Part shown: one piece after another, positions 38,701-50,081 of the stretch
How positions within the stretch are numbered: position 1 is the stretch's first letter
How the letters are laid out: the number at the start of each line of letters is the position of its first letter
Assembly: GCA_033782935.1 (NCBI GenBank)
Contig: JAWQEG010000477.1
Span: 1-64,000 of the forward strand
DNA length: 64,000 nucleotides
Direction: 5' to 3'
Source of the DNA: Petrolisthes cinctipes
Lineage: Eukaryota > Arthropoda > Malacostraca > Decapoda > Porcellanidae
Made by a program: the position numbers and the translations under genes
The notes under the pieces: model-generated
What the model was told of the DNA's origin: nothing
Database searches by the model: none
Seen by the model: the letters and a program-made list of their open reading frames with translations, nothing else

Positions 38701-39390
38701 TTAAAGTATTTTCAAAATACAGGCCGAAAACATACTGAAAATCGATCTTTTAGGTGCCGAATAGTCGATATGTGCATGCATCTTCTGTACCCGTTTATAT
38801 CTCAAATTCTGGCACTAAACACCCGAAAATTCGATATTTTTGGGTCCCAGAAGCGATCTGTACATGCCTACTCAGTGCTATAATGTTTTCAAAATATAGG
38901 CTCAAAACATGCTCAAAATCGATATTTTAGGTGCCCAAAAGTCGATATGTGCATGCATCTTCTGTACTCGTTTATATCTCAAATTCAAGCTCAAAACACA
39001 CGAAAATTCGATATTTTGGGGTCCCAGAAGCGATCTGTACATGCCTACTCAGTGCTAGAATATTTTCAAAATATAGGCTAAAAACATGCTAAAAATCGAT
39101 ATTTGAGGTGCCAAAAAGTCGATATCTCAAATTCAGTCCCAAAACACCCGAAACTTCGATATTTAGGGGTCCCAGAAGGGATCTGTAGATGCCTACTCCG
39201 TGTTAGAGTGTTTTCAAAATACAGGCTAAAAAACATACTGAAAATCGATCTTTTAGGTGGCCAAAAGTCGATATGTGCATGCATCTTCTGTACCCGTTTA
39301 TATCTCAAATTCAGGCTCAAAACACCCGAAAATTCGATATTTTGGGGTCCCAGAAGCGATCTGTACATGCCTACTCCGTGTTAGAGTATT
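35778..39390. repeat. Divergent satellite region with a 2153-bp-spaced duplication
   Basis: The first part, to about 36,050, still follows the 29.2-29.75 kb series. Beyond it, monomers are more varied, with many private changes (TTGGCTCAAAAC, GAAGGGATCTG, GTGCCGAATAGTCG, CATGCAGCTTC). About 0.65 kb from 36,070 to 36,725 recurs at 38,220-38,878 (offset 2153), sharing CATGCAGCTTC, GAGTTTTTTCAAAATAA and GTGCCGAATAG. I found no long-range higher-order unit covering it. Confidence 0.75.
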
Positions 39391-42230
39391 TTCAAAATAC
39401 AGGCCCAAAACATGCTGAAAATCGATATTATAGATGCCCAAAGTCAATATGTGCATGTATCTTCTGTACCCGTTTATATCTCAAATTCAGGCTCAAAACA
39501 CCCGAAAATTCAATATTTTGGGGTCCCAGAAGCAATCTGTACATGCCTACTCAGTGCTAGAATATTATCAAAATATAGGCTAAAAACATGCTAAAAATCG
39601 ATATTTTAGGTGCCAAAAAGTCGATATCTCAAATTCAGTCCCAAAACACCCGAAAATTCGATATTTAGGGGTCCCAGAATCGATCTGTACATGCCTACTC
39701 CGTGTTAGAGTATTTTCAAAATACAGCCCAAAAACATACTAAAAATCGATCGTTTAGGTGCCCAAAAGTCGATATGTGCATGCATCTTCTGTACCCGTTT
39801 ATATCTCAAATTCTGGCCCTAAACATCCGAAAATTCAATATTTTGGGGTCCCAGAAGCAATCTGTACAAGCCTACTCAGTGCTAGAATATTTTCAAAATA
39901 TAGGCTAAAAACATGCTAAAAATCGATATTTTAGGTGCAAAAAAGTCGATTTCTCAAATTAAGGCCCAAAACACCCGAAAATTCGATATTTAAGGGTCCC
40001 AGAAGCGATCTGTACATGTCTACTCCGTGTTAGAGTATTTTCAAAATACAGGCCCAAAACATGCTCAAAATCGATGTTTTAGGTGCCAAAAAGTCGATAT
40101 GTGCATGCATCTTCAGTACCCGTTTATATCTCAAATTCAGGCTCAAAACACCCGAAAATTCGATATTTTGGGGTCCCAGAAGCGATCTGTACATGCCTAC
40201 TCCGTGTTAGAGTATTTTCAAAATACATGCCCAAAACATGCTCAAAATCGATATTATAGATGCCCAAACGCAATATGTGCATGCATCTTCTGTACTTGTT
40301 TATATCTGAAATTCAAGCTGAAAACACCCGAAAATTCGATATTTTGAGGTCCCAGAAGCGATCTGTACATGCCTACTCAGTGCTAAAATGTTTTCAAAAT
40401 ATAGGCTCAAAACATGCTCAAAATCGATATTTTAGGTGCCCAAAAGTCGATATGTGCATGCATCTTCTGTACCCGTTTATATCTTAAATTCTGTCCCTAA
40501 ACATCCTAAAATTCAATATTTTGGGGTCCTAGAAGCAATCTGTACATGCCTACTTAGTGCTAGAATATTTTCAAATTATAGGCTCAAAACATGCTAAAAA
40601 TCGATATTTTAGGTGCGTAAAGGCGATATCTCAAATTCAGGCCAAAAACACCCAAAAATTCGATATTTTGGGGTCCCAGAAGCGATCTGTACATGCCTAC
40701 TCTGTGTTAGAGTATTTTCAAAATACAGGCCCTAAACATGCTCAAAATCGATGTTTTAGGTGCCCAAAAGTCGATATGTGCATGCATCTTCAGTACCCGT
40801 TTATATCTCAAATTCAAGCTCAAAACACCCGAAAATTCGATATTTTGGGGTCCCAGAAGCGATCTGTACATGCCTACTCCGTGTTAGAGTATTTTCAAAA
40901 TACATGCCCAAAACATGCTCAAAATCGATATTATAGATGCCCAAACGCAATATGTGCATGTATCTTCTGTACCCGTTTATATCTCATTTTCAGGCTCAAA
41001 ACACCCGAAAATTCAATATTTTGGGGTCCCAGAAGCAATCTGTACATGCCTACTGAGTGCTAGAATATTTTCAAAATATAGGCTATAAACATGCTAAAAA
41101 TCGATATTTTAGGTGCCAAAAAGTCGATATCTCAAATTAAGGCCCAAAACACCCGAAAATTCGATATTTAGGGGTCCCAGAAGCGATCTCTACATGCCTA
41201 CTCAGTGCTAAAATGTTTTCAAAATATAGGCTCAAAACATGCTCAAAATCGATATTTTAGGTGCCCAAAAGTCGATATGTGCATGCATCTTCTGTACCCG
41301 TTTATATCTTAAATTCTGTCCCTAAACATCCGAAAATTCAATATTTTGGGGTCCTAGAAGCAATCTGTACATGCCTACTTAGTGCTAGAATATTTTCAAA
41401 TTATAAGCTCAAAACATGCTAAAAATCGATATTTTAGGTGCGTAAAGGCGATATCTCAAATTCAGGCCAAAAACACCCAAAAATTCGATATTTTGGGGTC
41501 CCAGAAGCGATCTGTACATGCCTACTCCGTGTTAGAGTATTTTCAAAATACAGGCCCTAAACATGCTCAAAATCGATGTTTTAGGTGCCCAAAAGTCGAT
41601 ATGTGCATGCATCTTCAGTACCCGTTTATATCTCAAATACAAGCTCAAAACACCACAAAATTCGATATTTTGGGGTCCCAGAAGCGATTTGTACATGCCT
41701 ACTCCGTGTTAGAGTATTTTCAAAATACAGGCCCAAAACATGCTGAAAATCGATATTTTAGATGCCCAAAGTCAATATGTTCATGTATCTTCTGTACCCG
41801 TTTATATATCAAATTCAGGCTCCAAACACCCGAAAATTCGATATTTTGGGGTCCCAGAAGCGATCTGTATATGCCTACTCAGTCCTAGAATATTTTTAAA
41901 ATATAGGCTCAAAACATGCTAAAAATCGATATTTTAGGTGCGTAAAGGCAATATCTCAAATTCAGGCCCAAAACACCCGAAAATTCGATATTATGGGGTC
42001 CCAGAAGCAATCTGTACATGCCTACTCCGTGTTAGAGTATTTACAAAATACATGCTCAAAATCGATGTTTTAGGTGCCCAAAAGTCGATATGTGCATTCA
42101 TCTTCAGTACCCGTTTATATCTCAAATACAGGCTCAAAACACCCGAAAATTCGATATTTAGGGGTCCCAGAAGCGATCTGTACATGCCTACTCCGTGTTA
42201 GAGTATTTTCAAAATACAGCCCAAAAACAT
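39390..42230. repeat. Satellite block related to the 24-28 kb region
   Basis: Many marker variants of the 24-28 kb block reappear here, including AATCGATCGTTTAGG, GCCCAAACGCAATATG, TTTTGAGGTCC and the monomer with the 11-bp deletion at 42,050 (26,131 upstream; offset 15,919 from about 41,740 to 42,200). The order differs from the upstream block, so this is a rearranged relative and not a simple copy. The region contains the 825-bp five-monomer duplication annotated separately. Confidence 0.76.
40350..41174. repeat. Five-monomer unit, 825 bp, with partial second copy after it
   Basis: Spacings 177, 147, 177, 176 and 148 sum to 825. The next 0.5 kb (41,205 to about 41,715) repeats the unit at offset 825, sharing TTCTGTCCCTAAACATCC, GGGGTCCTAGAAGC and GGCCAAAAACACCC. 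The second copy then changes to the AGGCCCAAAACATGCTG version, so it is incomplete. Confidence 0.85.
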
Positions 42231-45200
42231 ACTAAAAATCGATGGTTTAGGTGCCCAAAAGTCGATATGTGCATGCATCTTCTGTTCCCGTTTATATCTT
42301 AAATTCTGGCCCTAAACATCCGAAAATTCAATATTTTGGGGTCCCAGAAGCAATCTGTACATGCCTACTCAGTGCTAGAATATTTTCAAAATATAGGCTC
42401 AAAACATGATAAAAATCGATATTTTAGGTGCCAAAAAGTCGATTTATCAAATTAAGGCCCAAAACACCCAAAAATTCGATATTTTGGGGTCCCAGAAGCG
42501 ATCTGTACATGCCTACTCCGTGTTAGAGTATTTTCAAAATACAGGCCCTAAACATGCTCAAAATCGATGTTTTAGGTGCCCAAAAGTCGATATGTGCATG
42601 CATCTTCAGTACCCGTTTATATCTCAAATTCAGGCTCAAAACACCAGAAAATTCGATATTTTGGGGTCCCAGAAGCGATCTGTACATGCCTACTCAGTGC
42701 TAGAATGTTTTCAAAATATTGGCTCAAAACATGCTCAAAATCGATATTTTAGGTGCCCAAAAGTCGATATGTGCATGCATCTTCTGTACTCGTTTATATC
42801 TCAAATTCAGGCTCAAAACCCCCGAAAATTCGATATTTTGGGGTCCCAGAAGGAAACTGTACATGCCTACTCAGTGCTAGAATATTTTCAAAATATAGGC
42901 TAAAAACATGCTACAAATCGATCTTTTAGGTGCCAAAAAGTCGATATCTCAAATTCAGTCCCAAAACACACGAAAATTCGATATTTTGGGGTCCCAGAAG
43001 CGATCTGTACATGCCTACTCCGTGTTAGAGTATTTTCAAAATACAGGCCCAAAACATGCTGAAAATCGATATTTTAGATGCCCAAAGTCAATATGTGCAT
43101 GTATCTTCTGTACCCGTTTATATCTCAAATTCAGGCTCAAAACACCCGAAAATTCAATATTTTGGGGTCCCAGAAGTAATCTGTACATGCCTACTCAGTG
43201 CTAGAATATTTTCAAAATATAGGCTAAAAACATGCCAAAAATCGACATTTTAGGTGCCAAAAAATCGATATCTCAAATTCAGTCCCAAAAAACCCGAAAC
43301 TTCGATATTTAGGGGTCCCAGAAGCGATCTGTACATGCCTACTCCGTGTTAGAGTATATTCAAAATTCAGGCCCAAAACATGCTGAAAATCGATATTTTA
43401 GATGCCCAAAGTCAATCTGTGCATGTATCTTCTGTACCCGTTTATATCTGAAACTCAGGCTCAAAACACCAGAAAATTCAATATTTTAGGGTCCCAGAAG
43501 CAATCTGTACATGCCTACTCAGTGCTAGAATATTTTCAAAATATAGGCTAAAAACATGATAAAAATCGACATTTTAGGTGCCAAGAAATCGATATCTCAA
43601 ATTCAGTCCCAAAACACTCTTAAATTCGATATTTAGGGGTCCCAGAAGGGATCTGTAGATGCCTAATCCGTGTTAGAGTATTTTCGAAATACAGGCTAAA
43701 AAACATACTGAAAATCGATCTTTTAGGTAGCCAAAAGTCGATATGTGCATGCATCTTCTGTACCCTTTTATATCTCAAATTCTGGCCCTAAACACCCGAA
43801 AATTCGATATTTTGGGGTCCCAGAAGCGATCTGTACATGCCTACTCCGTGTTAGAGTATTTTCAAAATTCAGGCCCAAAATATGCTGAAAATCGATATTT
43901 TTGGTGCCCAAAGTCAATAGGTGTATGCATCTTCTATACTCGTTTATACCTCTAATTCAGGCTCAAAACACCCGAAAATTCGATATTTTGGGGTCCCAGA
44001 AGCGATCTGTACATGCCTACTCAGTGCTAGAATGTCTTCAAAATATAGGCTCAAAACATGCTCAAAATCGATATTTTAGGTGCCCAAAAGTCAATATGTG
44101 CATGTATCTTCTGTACTCGTTTATATCTCAAATTCAGGCTCAAAACACCCGAAAATTCGATATTTTGGGGTCCCAGAAGCGATCTGTACATGCCTACTCA
44201 GTGCTAGAATATTTTCAAAATATAGGCTCAAAACATGCTAAAAATCGATATTTTAGGTGCGTAACGGCTATATCTCAAATTCAGGCCCAAAACACCCGAA
44301 AATTTGATATTTTGGGGTCCCAGAAGCGATCTGTACATGCCTACTCCGTGTTAGAGTATTTTCAAAATACAGGCCTAAAACATGCTCAAAATCGATGTTT
44401 TAGGTGCCCAAAAGTCGATATGTGCATTCATCTTCAGTACCCGTTTATATCTCAAATTCAGGCTCAAAACACCCGAAAATTCGATATTTTGGGGTCCCAG
44501 AAGCGATCTGTACATGCCTACTCTGTGTTAGAGTATTTTCAAAATACAGGCCCAAAACATGCTCAAAATCGATATTTTAGATGCCTAAAGTCAATATGTG
44601 CATGCATCTTTTGTACCCGTTTATATCTCAAATTCAGGCTCAAAACACCCGAAAATTCAATATTTAGGGGTCCCAGAAGCAATCTGTACATGCCTACTCA
44701 GTGCTAGAATATTTTCAAAAAATAGGCTATAAACATGCTAAAAATCGATCTTTTAGGTGCCAAAAAGTCGATATCTCAAATTCAGTCCCAAAACACCCGA
44801 AAATTCTATATTTACGGGTCCCAGAATCGATCTGTACATGCCTACTCCGTGTTAGAGTATTTTCAAAATACAGGCCAAAAACATACTGAAAATCGATCTT
44901 TTAGGTGCCCAAAAGTCGATATGTGCATGCATCTTCAGTACCCGTTTATATCTCAAATTCAGGCTCAAAACACAAGAAAATTCGATATTTTGGGGTCCCA
45001 GAAGCGATCTGTACATGCCTACTCCGTGTTAGAGTATTTTCAAAATACAGGCCCAAAACATGCTGAAAATCAATATTATAGATGCCTAAAGTCAATATGA
45101 GCATGTATCTTTTGTACCCGTTTATATCTCAAATTCAGGCTCAAAACACCCGAAAATTCAATATTTAGGGGTCCCAGAAGCAATCTGTACATGCCTACTC

Positions 45201-48200
45201 AGTGCTAGAATATTTTCAAAATATAGGCTAAAAACATGCTAAAAATCGATCTTTTAGGTGCCAAAAAGTCGATATCTCAAATTCAGTCCCAAAACACCCG
45301 AAAATTCGATATTTAGGGGTCCCAGAATCGATCTGTACATGCCTACTCCGTGTTAGAGTATTTTCAAAATACAGGCCAAAAACATACTGAAAATCGATCT
45401 TTTAGGTGCCCAAAAGTCGATATGTGCTTGCATCTTCTGTACCCGTTTATATCTCAAATTCTGGCCCTAAACATCCGAAAATTCAATATTTTGGGGTCCC
45501 AGAAGCAATCTGCACATGCCTACTCAGTGCTAGAATAGTTTCAAAATATAGGCTAAAAACATGCTAAAAATCGATATTTGAGGTGCCAAAAAGTCGATAT
45601 CTCAAATTCAGTCCCAAAACACCCGAAACTTCGATATTTAGGGGTCCCAGAAGCGATCTGTACATGCCTACTCCGTGTTAGAGTATTTTCAAAATTCAGG
45701 CCCATAACATGCTGAAAATCGATATTTTTGGTGCCCAAAGTCAATATGTGTATGCATCTTTTATACTCGTTTATATCTCAAATTCAGGCTCAAAACACCC
45801 GAAAATTCGATATTTTGGGGTCCTAGAAGCGATCTGTACATGCCTACTTCGTGTTAGAGTATTTTCAAAATTCAGGCATAAAACATGCTCAAAATCGATA
45901 TTTTTGGTGCCCAAAGTCAATATGTGTATGCATCTTCTGTACTCGTTTATATCTCAAATTCAGGCTCAAAACACCCGAAAATTCGATATTTTGGGGTCCC
46001 AGAAGCGATCTGTACATGCCTACTCAGTGCTAGAATATTTTCAAAATATAGGCTCAAAACATGCTCAAAATCGATATTTTAGGTGCGTATAGGCGATATC
46101 TCAAATTCAGGCCCAAAACACCCAAAAAATTCGATATTATGGGGTCCCAGAAGCGATCTGTACATGCCTACTCCGTGTTAGAGTATTTACAAAATACAGG
46201 CCCAAAACATGCTCAAAATCGATGTTTAAGGTGCCCAAAAGTCGATATGTGCTTGCATCTTCAGTACCCGTTTATATTTCAACTTCAGGCTCAAAACACC
46301 CGAAAATTCGATATTTTGGGGTCCCAGAAGCGATCTGTACATGCCTACTCCGTGTTAGAGTATTTTCTAAATACATGCCCAAAACATGCTGAAAATCGAT
46401 ATTTTAGATGCCCAAAAATCAATATGTGCATGTATCTTCTGTACCCGTTTATATCTCAAATTCAGGCTCAAAACACCCGAAAATTCGATATTTTGGGGTC
46501 CAAGAAGCGATCTGTACATGCCTACTCAGTGCTAGAATATTTTCAAAATATAGGCTCAAAACATGCTAAAAATCGATATTTTAGGTGCGTATAGGCGATA
46601 TCTCAAATTCAGGCCCAAAACACCCGAAAATTCGATATTATGGGGTCCCAGAAGCGATCTGTACATGCCTACTCCGTGTTAGAGTATTTACAAAATACAG
46701 GCCCAAAACATGCTCAAAATCGATGTTTAAGGTGCCCAAAAGTCGATATGTGCTTGCATCTTCAGTACCCGTTTATATCTCAACTTCAGGCTCAAAACAC
46801 CCGAAAATTCGATATTTTGGGGTCCCAGAAGCGATCTGTACATGCCTACTCCGTGTTAGAGTATTTTCTAAATACATGCCCAAAACATGCTGAAAATCGA
46901 TATTTTAGATGCCCAAAAATCAATATGTGCATGTATCTTCTGTACCCGTTTATATCTCAAATTCAGGCTCAAAACACCCGAAAATTTAATATTTTGGGGT
47001 TCCAGAAGGAATATGTACATGCCTACTCAGTGTTAGAATATTTTCAAAATATAGTCTAAAAACATGCTAAAAATCGATATTTTAGGTGTCAAAAAGTCGA
47101 TATCTTAAATTAAGGCCCAAAACACCCGAAAATTCGATATTTAGGTGTCCCAGAAGCGATCTCTGCATGCCTACTCAGTGCTAGAATGTTTTCAAAATAT
47201 AGGCTCAAAACATGCTCAAAATCGATATTTTAGGTGCCCAAAAGTCGATATGTGCATGCATCTTCTGTACTCGTTTATATCTCAAATTCAAGCTCAAAAC
47301 ACCCAAAATTTCGATATTTTGGGGTCCCAGAAGCGATCTGTACATGCCTACTCCGTGTTAGAGTATTTTCAAAATACAGGCAAAATCGATCTTTTAGGTG
47401 CCCAAAAGTCGATATGTGCATGCATCTTCTGTTCCCGTTTATATCTCAAATTCTGGCCCTAAACATCCAAAAATTCAATATTTTGGGGTCCCAGAAGCAA
47501 TCTGTACATGCCTACTCAGTGCTAGAATATTTTCAAAATATAGGCTAAAAACATGCTAAAAATCGATATTTTAGGTGCCAAAAAGTCGATATCTCAAATT
47601 AAGGCCCAAAACACACGAAAATTCGATATTTAGGGGTCCCAGAAGCGATCTGTACATGCCTACTCCGTGTTAGAGTATTTTCAAAATACAGGCCCAAAAC
47701 ATGCTCAAAATCGATGTTTTAGGTGCCCAAAAGTCGATATGTGCATGCATCTTCAGTACCTGTTTATATCTCAAATACAGGCTCAAAACACCCGAAAATT
47801 CGATATTTTGGGGTCCCAGAAGCGATCTGTACATGCCTACTCAGTGCTAGAATATTTTCAAAATATAGGCTAAAAATATACTAAAAATCGATCATTCAGG
47901 TGCCAAAAAGTCGATATCTCAAATTCAGTCCCAAAACACCCGAAAATTCGATATTTAGGGGTCCCAGAATCGATCTGTACATGCCTACTCTATGTTAGAG
48001 TATTTTCAAAATACATGCCCAAAACATGCTGAAAATCGATATTTTAGATGCCTAAAGTCAATATGTGCATGTATATTTTGTACCTATTTATATCTCAAAT
48101 TCAAGCTCAAAACACCCGAAAATTCAATATTTTGGGGTCCCAGAAGCAATCTGTACATGCCCAATCAGTGCTAGAATATTTTCAAAATATAGGCTAAAAA

Positions 48201-49670
48201 CATGCTAAAAATCGATATTTGAGGTGCCAAAAAGTCGATATCTCAAATTCAGTCCCAAAACTCCCGAAACTTCGATATTTAGGGGTCCCAGAAGCGATCT
48301 GTACATGCCTACTCCGTGTTAGAGTATTTTCAAAATTCAGGCCCATAACATGCTGAAAATCGATATTTTTGGTGCCCAAAGTCAATATGTGTATGCATCT
48401 TTTATACTCGTTTTTATCTCAAATTCAGGCTCAAAACACCCGAAAATTCGATATTTTGGGGTCCCAGAAGCGATCTGTACATGCCTACTCAGTGCTAGAA
48501 TATTTTCAAAATATAGGCTCAAAACATGCTAAAAATCGATATTTTAGGTGCGTATGGGCGATATCTCAAATTCAGGCCCAAAACACCCAAAAATTCGATA
48601 TTTAGGGGTCCCAGAAGCGATCTGTACATGCCTACTCCGTGTTAGAGTATTTTCAAAATACAGGCCCAAAACATGCTAAAAATCGATATTATAGATGCCC
48701 AAAGTCAATATGTGCATGTATCTTCTGTACCCGTTTATATCTCAAATTCAGGCTCAAAACACCCGAAAATTCAATATTTTGGGGTCCCAGAAGCAATCTG
48801 TACATGCCTACTCAGTGCTAGAATATTTTCAAAATATAGGTTAAAAACATGCTAAAAATCGATATTTTAGGTGCCAAAAAGTCGATATCTAAAATTCAGG
48901 CCCAAAACACCCGAAAATTCGATATTTAGGTGTCCCAGAAACGATCTGTGCATGCCTACTCAGTGCTAGAATGTTTTCAAAATATAGGCTCAAAACATGC
49001 TAAAAATCGATATTTTAGGTGCCCAAAAGTCGATATGTGCATGCATCTTCAGTACCCGTTTATATCTCAAATTCAGGCTCAAAACACCCGAAAATTCGAT
49101 ATTTTGGGGTCCCAGAAGCGATCTGTACATGCCTACTCCTTGTTAGAGTATTTTCAAAATACATGCCCAAAACATGCTGAAAATCGATATTTTAGATGCC
49201 TAAAGTCAATATGTGCATGTATCTTTTGTACCCATTTATATCTCAAATTCAGGCTCAAAACACCCGAAAATTCAATATTTTGGGGTCCCAGAAGCAATCT
49301 GTACATGCCCAATCAGTGCTAGAATATTTTCAAAATATAGGCTAAAAACATGCTAAAAATCGATCTTTTAGGTGCCAAAAAGTCGATATCTCAAATTCAG
49401 TCCCAAAACACCCGAAAATTCGATATTTAGGGGTCCCAGAATCGATCTGTACATGCCTACTCCGTGTTAGAGTATTTTCAAAATACAGGCCAAAAACATA
49501 CTGAAAATCGATGTTTTAGGTGCCCAAAAGTCGATATGTGCATGCATCTTCTGTACCCGTTTATATCTCAAATTCTGGCCCTAAACATCCGAAAATTCAA
49601 TATTTTGGGGTCCCAGAAGCAATCTATACATGCCTACTCAGTGCTAGAATATTTTCAAAATTTAGGCTAA
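42230..49670. repeat. Divergent satellite region without a long higher-order unit
   Basis: This is monomeric satellite with many local variants. Pieces match 37.3-38.2 kb: about 42,680-42,985 at offset 4825, and 42,985-43,290 at offset 5651, which brings two upstream pieces into swapped order. About 45,550-45,770 recurs at 48,190-48,430 (offset 2641), marked by GATATTTGAGGTGCC and GAAACTTCG. The longest frame without stops in the window (43,901-44,707) lies here because L and A monomers follow each other without frame-shifting B monomers. No gene is supported. Confidence 0.78.
46145..46645. repeat. Three-monomer unit, 501 bp, tandemly repeated
   Basis: Spacings 177, 177 and 147 sum to 501. 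The following copy, 46,646 to about 46,999, shares TATTTACAAAATACAGG, GATGTTTAAGGTGCCC, CAACTTCAGG, TATTTTCTAAATACATG and CCCAAAAATCAATATG. The A-class monomer here carries GTGCGTATAGGCG, a local variant. Confidence 0.88.
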
Positions 49671-50081
49671 AAACATGCTAAAAATCGATATTTTAGGTGC
49701 CAAAACGTCGATATCTCAAATTAGGGCCCAAAACACCCGAAAATTCGATATTTAGGGGTCCCAGAAGCGATCTGTACATGCCTACTCCGTGTTAGAGTAT
49801 TTTCAAAATACATGCCCAAAACATGCTGAAAATCGATATTATAGATGCCCAAAGTCAATATGTGCATGTATCTTCTGTACCCGTTTATATCTCAAATTCA
49901 GGCTCAAAACACCCAAAATTCAATATTTTGGGGTCCCAGAAGCAATCTGTACATGCCTACTCAGTGCTAGAATAATTTCAAAATATAGGCTAAAAACATG
50001 CTAAAAATCGATATTTTAGGTGCCAAAAAGTCGATATCTCAAATTAAGGCCCAAAACACCCGAAAATTCGATATTTAGGTG

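Noticed and set aside
39078..39368. Reverse-strand frame of 96 codons, with shorter ones near 26.1, 27.9, 34.3, 42.1, 45.6, 48.3, 50.7 and 57.8 kb
   Set aside because: These are antisense readings of satellite monomers and recur only because the underlying blocks are duplicated.
43901..44707. Protein-coding gene of 268 codons
   Set aside because: The translation is a tandem repeat of the same 49- or 59-residue stretch that occurs in dozens of places. It has no recognisable domain and breaks at B and 176-bp monomers. Its openness follows from monomer lengths divisible by three.
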